From positions 248,001 through 312,000 of the forward strand of contig NZ_JAUSVX010000010.1 of NCBI RefSeq assembly GCF_030814995.1: a stretch of 64,000 bases of DNA, given 5' to 3'. Below, one piece after another: positions 1 through 9,777 of this stretch. A program made the translations under genes and the position numbers. Source of the DNA: Labrys wisconsinensis (lineage in GTDB: Bacteria > Pseudomonadota > Alphaproteobacteria > Rhizobiales > Labraceae). Positions within the stretch are counted from its first letter, which is position 1; each line of letters begins with the position of its first letter. Under the pieces are notes generated by a model. It was not told the DNA's origin, ran no database searches, and was given only the letters and a program-made list of their open reading frames with translations.

Positions 1-1
1 G

Positions 2-520
2 CTGCTGGACCGCTATCCCGAGATCCTGCCGATGCTGGAGGCGATGGAGCGCGAGGCGCGCAGCGAGCGGGCGGGCTTTGCCGGCATCCTGGCCCGGCTC
101 GCCGACGTCATCTCCGCCTTCATCGTCCGGGGCTGGGTCGAGTGCGGCTGCGGCGATGCCAGCGGCTGGGTGGCGGCCCTGCGCGACCCGCGCCTCGGCC
201 GCGTCATCGCCGCGCTGCATCACGACCCCGGCCGGGACTGGACCCTCTCCGAGCTCGCGGCCGCGATGGGCAGCTCGCGCTCGGTGTTCGCCGAGCGCTT
301 CCTGGCCGTGACCGGCATGACGCCGCTGCGCTACCTCACCGAGCTGCGCATGCGCCTCGCCGCGCAATGGATCGGGCGCGACCGCATGCCGATCGACGCG
401 GCGGCGCACCGCCTCGGCTACGGCTCCCAGGCCGCCTTCAGCCGCGCCTTCAAGCGGGTGATCGGCCGGCCCCCCGGCGCGGCGCGCTCCGACCCCGGCG
501 CTGCCCGCCTCATGCCCTGA
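2..520 (+). CDS. AraC family transcriptional regulator, C-terminal part (5' end outside window)
   Basis: The frame is open from the first base, so the N-terminus lies outside. The visible 172 residues hold two helix-turn-helix units typical of AraC proteins: WTLSELAAAMGSSRSVFAER, then a second one around AAHRLGYGSQAAFSRAFKR, ending in the usual GRPPG. The segment before them (DPRLGRVIAALHHDPGRDW) resembles AraC regulators with a cupin_6 sensor domain, which often control nearby transport or oxidoreductase genes. It lies upstream of and parallel to the TonB-receptor operon, so it may regulate it; that is inference. The effector is unknown. Confidence 0.85.
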   Translation: MLDRYPEILPMLEAMEREARSERAGFAGILARLADVISAFIVRGWVECGCGDASGWVAALRDPRLGRVIAALHHDPGRDWTLSELAAAMGSSRSVFAERFLAVTGMTPLRYLTELRMRLAAQWIGRDRMPIDAAAHRLGYGSQAAFSRAFKRVIGRPPGAARSDPGAARLMP

Positions 521-622
521 TACCGCCCCTTCCGTTCGAAGGCTCGTCCGGGACAGCATCGCGCGCCGAGATTACCAGCGGCGCTCCGATCAACCTTATA
601 ATAATTCATAATAAGAATAATA

Positions 623-656
623 GTTGCATAATTTCATAAGAAAATAATTATGCAAC
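623..656. promoter_or_regulatory. Inverted repeat in AT-rich promoter region of the TonB receptor
   Basis: The arms GTTGCATAATT (623-633) and AATTATGCAAC (646-656) are perfect inverted repeats with 12 nt between them, inside a strongly AT-rich island (about 595-720) in GC-rich surroundings. It lies 136 bp before the receptor start, where an operator for a metal-responsive or AraC regulator would be expected. A terminator is unlikely: the stem is AT-rich and no T-run follows. Confidence 0.5.
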
Positions 657-792
657 GATCCGTTTTTATTTGTTGATTATCGCGATCCTATCAGTCGATT
701 GTACGACCTACATACAATCAAACCGACGGCGAATACTGATAAGGCCGAAAAGGCAAGAAGCGCCGCGGGGATATCGCGTGGGAGGGCAAGAG

Positions 793-3150
793 ATGCTGCG
801 CCATTTCTTGTTGCTGTCGTCCGTTGCCATCGTGAATGCCGCCCTGCTCGCTCCGGCCCGGGCGCAGGATGCACCGCCCGACGCCGGCGGCCTGGTGCTG
901 CCCGGCATCGACGTGATCGACACCGCGCCGACCGGCGGCGCCATCGCCCGCGACAAGGTGCCGGCCGAGGTCCAGACGCTGTCGGCCGACGATTTCGCCA
1001 AGACCGGCTCGGCGGCGAGCACCGAGGCCCTGTTCCAGCGCCTGCCGGGTGTCACCCTGTCCGATGTCCAGGGCAACGGCTTCCTGTCCGACCTCTATTT
1101 CCGCGGCTTCGACGCTTCGCCCCTGCAGGGCACCTCGCAGGGCCTCGCCATCTACCAGAACGGCGTGCGCATCAACGAAACCTTCGGCGACACCGTCAAC
1201 TGGGACCTGATCCCCGAGGAGGCGATCGACCGGGCGGACCTGTGGACCAACAACCCCGCCTTCGGCCTCAACGCCCTCGGCGGGGCGCTCAACCTGACCA
1301 TGAAGAACGGCTTCACCTTCCAGGGCCTCGACGTGAAGCTGATGGGCGGCTCCAACGGCCGGATCCAGGGCTCGATGCAATATGGCAAGCAGATCGGCCC
1401 CTGGGGCCTCTACGTCGCCATCGACGGCCTGCACGACGACGGCTGGCGCGACTTCTCGCCCTCGGAGCTGAAGCGGGCCTATGCCGACCTCGGCTATAAG
1501 GTCGACGGCGCCGAGTTCCACCTCAACGCCACCGCCGCCGACAACAGCCTGGGCGTGGTCGGCCCGACGCCGGTGCAGATGCTCGACCAGCGCTATGGCA
1601 GCGTCTACACCTCGCCCCAGACCACCACCAACAAGCTGTTCATGCTCGATTTCAACGGCAAGGTCGAGCTCTCGCCGACCTGGACCGTGCAGGCCGACCT
1701 CTACTTCCGCCATTTCGAGCAGGCCCATGTCGACGGCAACGACACCGACGCTTCGCCGGACAATTGCCCCTCCTCCCTGTCCGGCTTCATCTGCCTCAGC
1801 GCCGACGACTTCCCGGCGGGGACCCCGGCCTCGCAGCTGGTGCTGCGGGACGCCAAGGGCAACCCGATCCCGGCGAGCGTGCTGAACGGCAACACCCCCG
1901 CCTCGCTCGACCGGACCTGGACCAAGGCCAACACCGAAGGCGGCTCGCTGCAGTTCACCAACACCGACCCGCTGTTCGGCTTCCCCAACCATTTCACCAT
2001 CGGCGCCGCCGTCGACCACGGCAATGTCGACTTCCGCGCCGACAGCGAGCTCGGCATCATGCCGCCGGACCTGTCGGTGATCGGCACCGGCATCATCTAC
2101 CACACCGACGTCCCGGGCGGCATCTCGCCGGTGGACCTGAAGACCGAGAGCAACACCTTCGGCCTCTACGCCATCGACACGCTGGACCTGACCTCGCGCC
2201 TGTCGGTGACGGCCGGCGGGCGTTACAATTACAGCCATGTCGACCTGCAGGACCAGCTCGGCGACTCCCTCGACGGCAGCCACACCTACCAGCGCTTCAA
2301 CCCGCTCGGCGGCCTCACCTTCAAGATCACGCCCGACATCACCGCCTATGCCGGCTATTCGGAGGCCAACCGCGCCCCGACGCCGCTGGAGCTCGGCTGC
2401 GCCGATCCGGCGCATCCCTGCCTGCTGGAAGGCTTCCTGGTGTCGGACCCCTCGCTGAAGCAGGTGGTGTCGCGCACCTACGAAGCAGGCCTCCGCGGCA
2501 AGAACGAATTGTGGGGCGGCCAGCTCAAGTGGAGCGCCGGCCTCTACCGCACCGACAACAGCGACGACATCGTCAACATCCCGAGCGTGATCACCGGGCG
2601 CGGCTACTACGCCAATGTCGGCGACACCCGGCGCCAGGGCGCCGAGGTCTCGGCCCAGTACGGCCTCGACCGCTGGATGCTCTACGCCAACTATGCCTAT
2701 GTCGACGCCACCTATCGCAGCGCCGTGACGCTCGCCTCGCCCAACAACCCGGCCGCGGACGACGACGGCAACATCCAGGTGCACCCGGGCGACCGCCTGC
2801 CGGCCATCCCGGCGAACCAGTTCAAGATCGGCGCGGAATACAAGATCACGCCGGAATGGACGGTGGGTGGCAATGTCGTCGCCGCCAGCGGCCAATATTT
2901 CGTCGGCGACGATTCCAACCAGAACAAGAAGCTCGGCGGCTATGCCGTCGCCAACATCTATTCCTCGTATCAGGTGACGGATCATTTCAAGGTGTTCGGC
3001 ATGATCAACAACCTGTTCGACCGCCATTACGCCACCTACGGCACCTTCTTCTCCACCGACGATATCGCCTTCCTCGGCCTGACCGACCCGCGCTCGGTCA
3101 CCCCAGCGCAGCCCTTCGCGGTCTATGGCGGCGTGGAGGCGACGTTCTGA
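793..3150 (+). CDS. TonB-dependent outer membrane receptor
   Basis: This 785-residue protein takes a scarce substrate (iron chelate, other metal or vitamin) across the outer membrane using TonB energy. The ATG at 793 is chosen because GGAGGGCAAGAG precedes it and a signal peptide follows (MLRHFLLLSS..., cleavage expected after ARA near residue 24); the frame is open further upstream to 670. A plug domain begins near residue 55, with LPGVTLSDVQGNG and YFRGFDASPLQG as recognisable plug motifs. The rest reads as alternating beta-barrel sequence and ends in Phe, as outer membrane barrels do. It heads an operon with a small periplasmic protein, exbB, exbD and tonB. The substrate cannot be read from sequence. 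Confidence 0.9.
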   Translation: MLRHFLLLSSVAIVNAALLAPARAQDAPPDAGGLVLPGIDVIDTAPTGGAIARDKVPAEVQTLSADDFAKTGSAASTEALFQRLPGVTLSDVQGNGFLSDLYFRGFDASPLQGTSQGLAIYQNGVRINETFGDTVNWDLIPEEAIDRADLWTNNPAFGLNALGGALNLTMKNGFTFQGLDVKLMGGSNGRIQGSMQYGKQIGPWGLYVAIDGLHDDGWRDFSPSELKRAYADLGYKVDGAEFHLNATAADNSLGVVGPTPVQMLDQRYGSVYTSPQTTTNKLFMLDFNGKVELSPTWTVQADLYFRHFEQAHVDGNDTDASPDNCPSSLSGFICLSADDFPAGTPASQLVLRDAKGNPIPASVLNGNTPASLDRTWTKANTEGGSLQFTNTDPLFGFPNHFTIGAAVDHGNVDFRADSELGIMPPDLSVIGTGIIYHTDVPGGISPVDLKTESNTFGLYAIDTLDLTSRLSVTAGGRYNYSHVDLQDQLGDSLDGSHTYQRFNPLGGLTFKITPDITAYAGYSEANRAPTPLELGCADPAHPCLLEGFLVSDPSLKQVVSRTYEAGLRGKNELWGGQLKWSAGLYRTDNSDDIVNIPSVITGRGYYANVGDTRRQGAEVSAQYGLDRWMLYANYAYVDATYRSAVTLASPNNPAADDDGNIQVHPGDRLPAIPANQFKIGAEYKITPEWTVGGNVVAASGQYFVGDDSNQNKKLGGYAVANIYSSYQVTDHFKVFGMINNLFDRHYATYGTFFSTDDIAFLGLTDPRSVTPAQPFAVYGGVEATF

Positions 3151-3578
3151 TGCGGCCGCTCTCCCGCCTCGCCCGCACATGGCCCTGGCTGGTCCTCGCC
3201 GGTCTCGCCGCCGGGCCGGCCGTCGCGGCGCCCGCCGACGTCACGATCGAGCTCAACAAGGTCGAGCCGCAGGGCGACAGCTGCCGCGCCTATTTCGTCG
3301 TCCGCAACACCGGCGGCCCGGCGCTGGACACGCTCAAGATCGATGTGTTCGCCTTCGACCGGCAGGGCATCGTCGCCAGGCGCCTGGCGCTCGAGCTCGG
3401 CCCCTCGCCGGTGGGCAAGACCTCGGTGCGCCTGTTCGACGTCGGCCTGCCCTGCGACAAGCTCGGCAGCCTGCTGCTCAACGACGTGCTGGCCTGCCAG
3501 GCCGCAGGGGCGCCGGTGGCGGACTGCGCCGCGCGGCTCGGCCTCGGCACCCGGACCGACGTGGACTTCTCGCGCTGA
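3150..3578 (+). CDS. Small secreted protein of the TonB operon, unknown function
   Basis: This 142-residue protein has an N-terminal signal (MRPLSRLARTWPWLVLAGLA, likely cleavage after VAA near residue 27). The mature part is about 115 residues with four cysteines and a beta-rich look (AYFVVRNTGGPALDTLKIDV), suggesting an immunoglobulin-like periplasmic domain. Its ATG overlaps the receptor's TGA by one base, so it is translationally coupled to the receptor and sits before exbB. A periplasmic role with the receptor/TonB complex is likely from context. I do not recognise the family. Confidence 0.75.
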   Translation: MRPLSRLARTWPWLVLAGLAAGPAVAAPADVTIELNKVEPQGDSCRAYFVVRNTGGPALDTLKIDVFAFDRQGIVARRLALELGPSPVGKTSVRLFDVGLPCDKLGSLLLNDVLACQAAGAPVADCAARLGLGTRTDVDFSR

Positions 3579-3640
3579 GGAAGGCCGCGGCGCGGCGATC
3601 GTGACGCGGGAGCGCGGGGGCGCCAACCCATGAGGAGAGC

Positions 3641-4296
<656 letters not shown>

Positions 4297-4297
<1 letters not shown>

Positions 4298-4734
4298 TGG
4301 CCGCCCGCCCCTCCCTCGACCGCGCCGAGGCGGATGACGGCGCCGGCTACCGCGCCATGGCCGAGATCAACGTCACGCCGATGGTCGACGTCATGCTGGT
4401 GCTCCTGGTGATCTTCATGGTGACGGCGCCGCTGATGACCGTCGGCGTGCCGCTGAAGCTGCCGAAGACCGCGGCTGCCAGGCTCGGCAGCGTGCAGCAG
4501 CCGATCGTGCTCAGCCTCGACGCCTCGCAATCGGTCTTCCTGCGCAACGATCCCGTGGCCGACGACGACATCGGCCGCCGCCTCGCCGAGGCGACCGGCG
4601 GCGACCGGGATCGCCTGATCTTCCTGCGCGCCGACCGGTCGGTGCGCTATGACCGGGTGATGAACGTGCTCGGGCGCATCAGCACGGCCGGCTTCTCCAG
4701 GGTGTCGCTGCTGGCGGAGGCGCCGGGGCCGTGA
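4297..4734 (+). CDS. exbD: TonB-system proton channel subunit ExbD
   Basis: ExbD (145 residues) has one N-terminal membrane helix, INVTPMVDVMLVLLVIFMVT, whose Asp31 matches the conserved proton-carrying aspartate of ExbD/TolR. The periplasmic domain follows (PIVLSLDASQSVFLRND...). Start and stop codons overlap exbB and tonB (TGATG and GTGA), so the three proteins are translationally coupled and made in linked amounts. Confidence 0.93.
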
Positions 4735-5921
4735 CCGGCGCGGTCGCCCCGGCGGGCCCGGATCGCGGCGCCCTCGCGCCGGCGCCGCACCGGCTCGGGC
4801 TGCGCCTCGCCGCCGCGCTCGTTGCGCTCGCCCTGCACGGGCTGCTGCTCGTCGCCCTCGCCCGGGTGGCGCCGGCTCCGCCCCCGCCGGCGCCGGTCGG
4901 CCGTGACAGCATCACCATCGACCTGGCGCCGGCCCTGTCCGAGGTCTCGGCGGCCAGCGCCCCGACGGCGGTCGAGCCGGTCCCGGCCGACCCGGGCAGC
5001 CTCGAGCCGGTCCGGCCGCCGGATCCGACGCCGCCGCAGCCGATGGCGGCGTTGACACCGGCACCCGTGATCCCCGAGACCGAAACCGCCGTCTCGCCGC
5101 CTCCGCCGGAGACGCCGCCGCAACCGGCGCAGGCCGCAGCCCCCGTGCCTCCTCCTGCCGCGGCTCGTCCCACCGAAGCGCCGGCGCCCGCGCCGGCCGC
5201 CGCCGTTCCCGACAGCCGGCCGGCGATGGAAGCCCCGCCCCCGCTCTCTCCACAGGAGGACGCCCCGACCGTCGCCCCGCCGGTGCCGCCGCCGGCAGAG
5301 GCCTCGCACCCCCCACCGGCGGACACGCCGGCCGCCGTTCCGGCGCCTGCGCCGCAGGTTGCGGTGTCCGTGCCGCCGCCGAGCCCGCGGACCGCCCCGC
5401 CGGCACCGGCGGTCGAGGCCAGGCCGGTGCACCGGGTGGAGAAGCCCGAGCCGCGGCCGGCCCGTGTCGAAAAGCCCGCGCCGCGCCAGCCGGTCCGTCA
5501 GGAGGCGGCGGCGCCGCCCCGCCGCGCCGCCGGCGAGCGCGCCCGGAAGGAGGCGCCCGCTGCCCTGGCCGCCGAGGCCTCGGCCGGCGAGACCGCGCGC
5601 GTCGGCGGCAAGGCCGCCGCCGGCGCCGCGACCAACGTCAACGCCTACGTCTCGGCGCTGCGCAGCCGCATCCTCCAGCACAAGCGCTATCCGCTCGCGG
5701 CCCATGCCGCGGGCGCCGAAGGCACGGCGGTGGTGCGCTTCCGCATCAGCCGCAGCGGCGCCCTGCTCGGCAGCCAGCTCGCCGCGAGCGCGGCCAACAC
5801 GGCGCTGGACCAGGAGGCGCTGAGCATGGTGCGCGAGGCCGCGCCGTTCCCGCCGCCGCCGGCCGGCATTCCCGACAGCAAGCTCAGCATCACCATCCCG
5901 ATCCATTTCAACCAGGAGTGA
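4731..5921 (+). CDS. tonB: TonB family energy transducer
   Basis: This 396-residue protein starts at a GTG that overlaps the exbD stop. It has a short cytoplasmic lead, one membrane helix (about residues 22-44, AAALVALALHGLLLVALA), a very long Pro/Ala/Glu/Lys-rich periplasmic spacer (about 45-300), and a C-terminal TonB domain with the signature KRYPLAAHAAGAEGTAVVRF and a final SITIPIHFNQE strand. The spacer is longer than in Escherichia coli TonB (239 residues in total). It should carry energy from ExbBD to the receptor encoded at the head of this operon. Confidence 0.92.
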   Translation: MTGAVAPAGPDRGALAPAPHRLGLRLAAALVALALHGLLLVALARVAPAPPPPAPVGRDSITIDLAPALSEVSAASAPTAVEPVPADPGSLEPVRPPDPTPPQPMAALTPAPVIPETETAVSPPPPETPPQPAQAAAPVPPPAAARPTEAPAPAPAAAVPDSRPAMEAPPPLSPQEDAPTVAPPVPPPAEASHPPPADTPAAVPAPAPQVAVSVPPPSPRTAPPAPAVEARPVHRVEKPEPRPARVEKPAPRQPVRQEAAAPPRRAAGERARKEAPAALAAEASAGETARVGGKAAAGAATNVNAYVSALRSRILQHKRYPLAAHAAGAEGTAVVRFRISRSGALLGSQLAASAANTALDQEALSMVREAAPFPPPPAGIPDSKLSITIPIHFNQE

Positions 5922-5934
5922 GCAGGCTCCCGCC

Positions 5935-6690
5935 CTACGCCTGCGCCTCCGTGGCGCGGCCGGCACGGCGGGCGGCCCGGCGCTCGACCGCGCCGAGGGC
6001 GTCGTAGACCAGCACCGCCATGAGGCCGACGATGATGCCACCCTGCAGCACGAAGGCGGTGTTGGAGGTCTGCAGCCCGGCGATGATCACCTCGCCGAGC
6101 CCCTTGGCCGCCACCGTGGAGCCGATGGTGGCCGTGCCGAGATTGATCACCACGGAGAGGCGGATGCCGGCGAGGATCACCGGCAGGGCCAGCGGCAGCT
6201 CCACCGCGAACAGCCGGCGGGCCGCGCCCATGCCCATGCCGCGCGCCGCCTCGACCGCCGCGGCCGGCACTTCCTTAAGACCGGTGATGGTGTTCTCGAA
6301 GATCGGCAGCAGGCCGTAGAGCACCAGGGCGATCAGCGTCGGCTTGATGCCGAAGCCGACGGCCGGCACGGCCAGGGCCAGCACCGCCACCGGCGGGAAG
6401 GTCTGGCCGATATTGACGATGCTGCGCGACAGCGGCAGGAACTCCGCCCCGGCCTCGCGGGTGACGAAGATGCCCATGGCGAGCGCCAGCACCGCCGCGG
6501 CGAGGCTGGCGCCGGCCACCAGCGCAAGATGCGCCAGGGTCAGGTCGAGCAGGCTGCCCTGGTTGTAGATCGCCGGCGCCCCGTTCTCGGTGAGCGGCCG
6601 CAGCAGCGGCTCGAAAAGATTGGGGTCGAGCAGGAAGGCGAGCAGCAGGGCGAGGGCCGCGGCGCGCGCCAGAAGGGGAACGAGCCTCAT
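5935..6690 (-). CDS. yehW: OsmF-type ABC importer, permease YehW-like
   Basis: A 251-residue binding-protein-dependent permease with about six membrane segments and the EAA-type loop AAVEAARGMGMGAARRLF. It belongs to the OpuB/ProW branch used for quaternary amines and related solutes. It is the last gene of a four-gene operon (binding protein, long permease, ATPase, short permease), the composition of E. coli osmF-yehY-yehX-yehW. Its start overlaps the ATPase stop by 4 bases. Substrate: see the binding protein. Confidence 0.87.
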   Translation of the reverse strand: MRLVPLLARAAALALLLAFLLDPNLFEPLLRPLTENGAPAIYNQGSLLDLTLAHLALVAGASLAAAVLALAMGIFVTREAGAEFLPLSRSIVNIGQTFPPVAVLALAVPAVGFGIKPTLIALVLYGLLPIFENTITGLKEVPAAAVEAARGMGMGAARRLFAVELPLALPVILAGIRLSVVINLGTATIGSTVAAKGLGEVIIAGLQTSNTAFVLQGGIIVGLMAVLVYDALGAVERRAARRAGRATEAQA

Positions 6691-7622
6691 GCCGCCTGCC
6701 CCGCCCGCTTGAGGATCGCCGGCAGGGTGATCCGGCGCGGCGCGCCGTCGGCGCCGGCGACCGGCAGGCTCTCCACCCCGCGCCAGAGCAGGTCTGACAG
6801 GGCGTCGCGCAGGCTCGCCGTCTCGGCGATCGGCGTGCCCTCGGCCGTGCCGGACTCGGCCGCCTCGCCGACCTTGGCCAGCGACAGGAGGCGGAACGGC
6901 CGATCGCCGCCGCCAACCAGGCGCTCGACATAGCCCGGAGCCGGCCGCGCCAGGATCTCGGCCGGCGGCGCATATTGCTTGAGCCGGCCGCCGTCCATGA
7001 CGGCGATATGGTCGCCGAGCTGGATCGCCTCCTCGATGTCGTGGGTGACGAGCACGACGGTGACGCCGAGGCGGCGCTGGATCGCCAGGAGGTCCTGCTG
7101 GGCCTTGGCGCGGATGAGCGGGTCGAGGGCGCCGAAGGGCTCGTCCATCAGCAGCACCGCCGGCTCGGCCGCCAGCGCCCGCGCCACGCCGACACGCTGC
7201 TGCTGGCCGCCGGAGAGCTGGTGCGGGAATTTCGGGCCGTAGGTGGCCGGGTCGAGCTCGAACAGCGCCAGCAATTCCTCGACGCGCCGGTCGACGCGCG
7301 CCTTGTCCCAGCCGAGCAGGGTGGGCACGGTGGCGATGTTGCGCGCCACGGTCCAGTGCGGGAACAGGCCGTGGCCCTGGATGGCATAGCCGATGCCGCG
7401 CCGCAGCGTCTCGCCCGGCACGGTCGCCGTGTCGCGCCCGTCGATGCGCACGGTGCCGCTGCTGGGCTCTATCAGCCGGTTGATCATGCGCAGCAGCGTC
7501 GACTTGCCGCTGCCGGAGGTGCCGACCAGCACGGTGATCGAGCCGCGCCCGACGGTGAGCGACACGTCGTCGACGGCCACGGCCTTGCCGAAGCGGCGGC
7601 TGACATGCTCGACCTCGATCAT
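6687..7622 (-). CDS. yehX: OsmF-type ABC importer, ATPase YehX-like with partial CBS region
   Basis: This 311-residue ATPase has Walker A GTSGSGKST, the Q-loop YAIQGHGLFPHW, signature LSGGQQQRVGVARAL, Walker B VLLMDEPFGALDP and switch His in VTHDIEEA. After about residue 240 a region such as LRDALSDLLWRGVESLPVAG resembles the CBS module of OpuA/YehX ATPases. The ATG at 7622 is chosen because the family alignment starts MIEVEHVSRRFGKAVAVDD; the open frame runs on upstream inside the next gene. It overlaps both neighbours by 4 bases. Confidence 0.9.
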   Translation of the reverse strand: MIEVEHVSRRFGKAVAVDDVSLTVGRGSITVLVGTSGSGKSTLLRMINRLIEPSSGTVRIDGRDTATVPGETLRRGIGYAIQGHGLFPHWTVARNIATVPTLLGWDKARVDRRVEELLALFELDPATYGPKFPHQLSGGQQQRVGVARALAAEPAVLLMDEPFGALDPLIRAKAQQDLLAIQRRLGVTVVLVTHDIEEAIQLGDHIAVMDGGRLKQYAPPAEILARPAPGYVERLVGGGDRPFRLLSLAKVGEAAESGTAEGTPIAETASLRDALSDLLWRGVESLPVAGADGAPRRITLPAILKRAGQAA

Positions 7623-8833
7623 GGGCGGTGTCCTCTCAGGATCTCGATCAGGGCGTCGAGGATGATCGCCGCCGTGAAGGCGAGCGCGATGGTCGGCACG
7701 GCGCCGAGCAGCACCAGGTCGGTGGCGGCCTGGCCGATGCCCTGGAACACGAAGGTGCCGAAGCCGCCGCCGCCGATCAGCGCCGCGATCGTCACCAGGC
7801 CGATATTCTGCACCAGCACGATGCGGATGCCGGTGAGGATCACCGGCAAGGCGAGCGGCAGCTCGACGCCGAGCAGGCGCTGGCGGCCGGTCATGCCCAT
7901 GCCCTCGGCCGCCTCGACCACCTCGGGCGGCGTCTGCCCCAGGCCGACGACGACATTGGCGACGACGGGCAGCAGCGAATAGAGGAACAGGGCGATCAGC
8001 GCCGGGGCGGTGCCGATGCCGCGGATGCCGAGATCGGCGGCGAGCGGCACGCTGGCGGCGAGCAGGCCGAGCGGCACCATCATCAGCCCGTACATGGCGA
8101 TGCTGGGGATGGTCTGGATGATGTTGAGCACCGGCAGCGTCACCCCGCGCAGGCTCGGCGAGCGGTGGCAGGCGATGCCGAGCGGCAGGCCCACCGCCAC
8201 CGCCGCGACGAGCGAGCCGAAGGCGAGCGCCACGTGGCGCCCGCCCTCCTGCCAGAAGCTGTCGGCATGGGAGGCATATTCGCGCATCACGGAGAGCCCG
8301 TCCCAAAGGCCGGAGCCGAGAAGGACGGCGAGCCCGGCGGCGGCCGCGGCCAGCACCGCCAGCCGCGCCGCGGGGCCCAACGCCAGCTTGGCGATGGCGT
8401 CGGTGACGAGGATGGCGAAGGCGAAGCCCAGCACCCAGAAGCCGGCCGCGGGCGAGACCCGCGCCAACGCGTTGCCCGGCGGCACGAGATGGCCGGGAAC
8501 CAGGCCGATCAGCACGCCGAGCGTCGCCAGCGCGATCGCCCCGGCGGCGAGGCGGATGCCGGGCCGCCCGCGCCGCAGCGCCACGAGCAGGCCGGCGACG
8601 AGGACGGCGAGCCCGGCGGCGGCCACCGCCGGCGGCAGGGCCTCGAACAGCCCGACGCCCCTGCCGGAGACGATGCGGTTGGCCTTGACGGTGGCGAAGG
8701 GCTCGAGGACGAGCCCCGCGGCGGCCAGGATCGCGATGACGGCGCCGACCTTGTCGAGGCGAGACAGCAGCGTCCCGGCGGCCGGGACGCGCGCCGGCTC
8801 GGCCGCCGCCAGGGACTCTCCGATCTCCGCCAT
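7619..8833 (-). CDS. yehY: OsmF-type ABC importer, long permease YehY-like
   Basis: A 404-residue permease, longer than its YehW partner because of an N-terminal block of several extra membrane helices (residues about 25-185), as in E. coli YehY (385 residues). The C-terminal half is a standard OpuB/ProW permease domain with the coupling loop EVVEAAEGMGMTGRQRLLG. The start at 8833 (MAEIGESLAAAEPARV) gives the best match to that layout; the frame is open upstream. It lies 26 bp after the binding-protein gene and overlaps the ATPase gene. Confidence 0.87.
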   Translation of the reverse strand: MAEIGESLAAAEPARVPAAGTLLSRLDKVGAVIAILAAAGLVLEPFATVKANRIVSGRGVGLFEALPPAVAAAGLAVLVAGLLVALRRGRPGIRLAAGAIALATLGVLIGLVPGHLVPPGNALARVSPAAGFWVLGFAFAILVTDAIAKLALGPAARLAVLAAAAAGLAVLLGSGLWDGLSVMREYASHADSFWQEGGRHVALAFGSLVAAVAVGLPLGIACHRSPSLRGVTLPVLNIIQTIPSIAMYGLMMVPLGLLAASVPLAADLGIRGIGTAPALIALFLYSLLPVVANVVVGLGQTPPEVVEAAEGMGMTGRQRLLGVELPLALPVILTGIRIVLVQNIGLVTIAALIGGGGFGTFVFQGIGQAATDLVLLGAVPTIALAFTAAIILDALIEILRGHRP

Positions 8834-8859
8834 GGCGGCGCTCGCCCCCGCGGCCGCGG

Positions 8860-9777
8860 CTATTTCACCAAGCCCTTGGACTTGAGGAAGTCGGCCGCCA
8901 CGTCCTTGGCCGCCTCGCCGTTGACCTGGATGCGGCCGTTGAGCGCCTGCAGGGTCTTGAGGTCCAGGGCTGCGAAGACCGGCTTCAGGAGCTCGGCGAT
9001 CTCGGGATGGGCCTTGAGCACCGCCTCGCGGATCAGCGGCGCCGGCGCATAGACCGGCTGCACGCCCTTGTCGTCGTCGAGCACCACCAGGCCGGCGGCG
9101 GAGATGCCGCCATCCGTGCCGTAGACCATGGCGGCGTTGACGCCGTCGGTCTGCTCGGCCGCCGCCTTGATGGTGGCGGAGGTATCGCCGCCCGACAGCA
9201 CCAGGAGCTGGTCGGGCTTCAGCGCGAAGCCGTAGGTCGTCTGGAACGCCGGCAGCGCTGCGGCGCTGTTGACGAACTCGGCCGAGGCGGCGAGCTTCAC
9301 CTGGCCGCCGCCCGAGACGTATTTGCCAAAATCGCTGAGCGTCTTGAGATGGTTGGTGTCGGCCACCGTGCCGACCAGCCCGATCGCCCAGGTGTTGTTG
9401 GCGGGCGAGGGCGTCAGCCAGACGATCTTGTTGGCGTCGTAGTCGAGCGTCTTGGCCGCCTCGTAGCCCTTCTCGGCGTTCTTCCACAAGGGATCGTCCG
9501 CCTTGTTGAAGAAGAAGCCGGCATTGCCGGTATAGTCGGGATAGATGTCGATCTCGCCCGCGATCAGGGCCTTGCGGACGATCGGCGTGGTGCCGAGGCC
9601 GATCTTGTTGGTCACGGCGATGCCGTGCGACTGCAGCACCTGGGCGATGACGTTGCCGAGCAGGTTGCCCTCGGTGTCGATCTTCGAGGACACCACCACG
9701 GCATCGGCGGCCTGCGCCGTGCCGGCCAGGAGGGTCAGCGCCAGCGCCGCACCCCAGGATTTGAACGATCGGACCAT
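8860..9777 (-). CDS. osmF: OsmF/YehZ-type periplasmic substrate-binding protein
   Basis: This 305-residue binding protein (the same length as E. coli OsmF) has a signal peptide ending in GTAQA near residue 22. It keeps the OpuAC-like fold sequence IGLGTTPIVRKALIAGEIDI followed by YPDYTGNAGFFF. AGGAG sits 6 bases before the ATG at 9777. The family is associated with glycine betaine and other quaternary amines, but E. coli OsmF is a poor osmoprotectant transporter. Here the gene is divergent from the encapsulin operon, with a sulfur-regulon-type operator in between, so an organosulfur solute is a fair alternative. That is inference. Confidence 0.88.
   Translation of the reverse strand: MVRSFKSWGAALALTLLAGTAQAADAVVVSSKIDTEGNLLGNVIAQVLQSHGIAVTNKIGLGTTPIVRKALIAGEIDIYPDYTGNAGFFFNKADDPLWKNAEKGYEAAKTLDYDANKIVWLTPSPANNTWAIGLVGTVADTNHLKTLSDFGKYVSGGGQVKLAASAEFVNSAAALPAFQTTYGFALKPDQLLVLSGGDTSATIKAAAEQTDGVNAAMVYGTDGGISAAGLVVLDDDKGVQPVYAPAPLIREAVLKAHPEIAELLKPVFAALDLKTLQALNGRIQVNGEAAKDVAADFLKSKGLVK

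Noticed and set aside
718-3180. An 820-codon open frame opposite the TonB receptor
   Set aside because: Shadow of GC-rich coding on the other strand; its translation has no domain and is Val/Gly/Arg-biased.
4647-6041. A 464-codon open frame opposite tonB
   Set aside because: It mirrors the proline-rich spacer of TonB and reads as Arg/Gly repeats.
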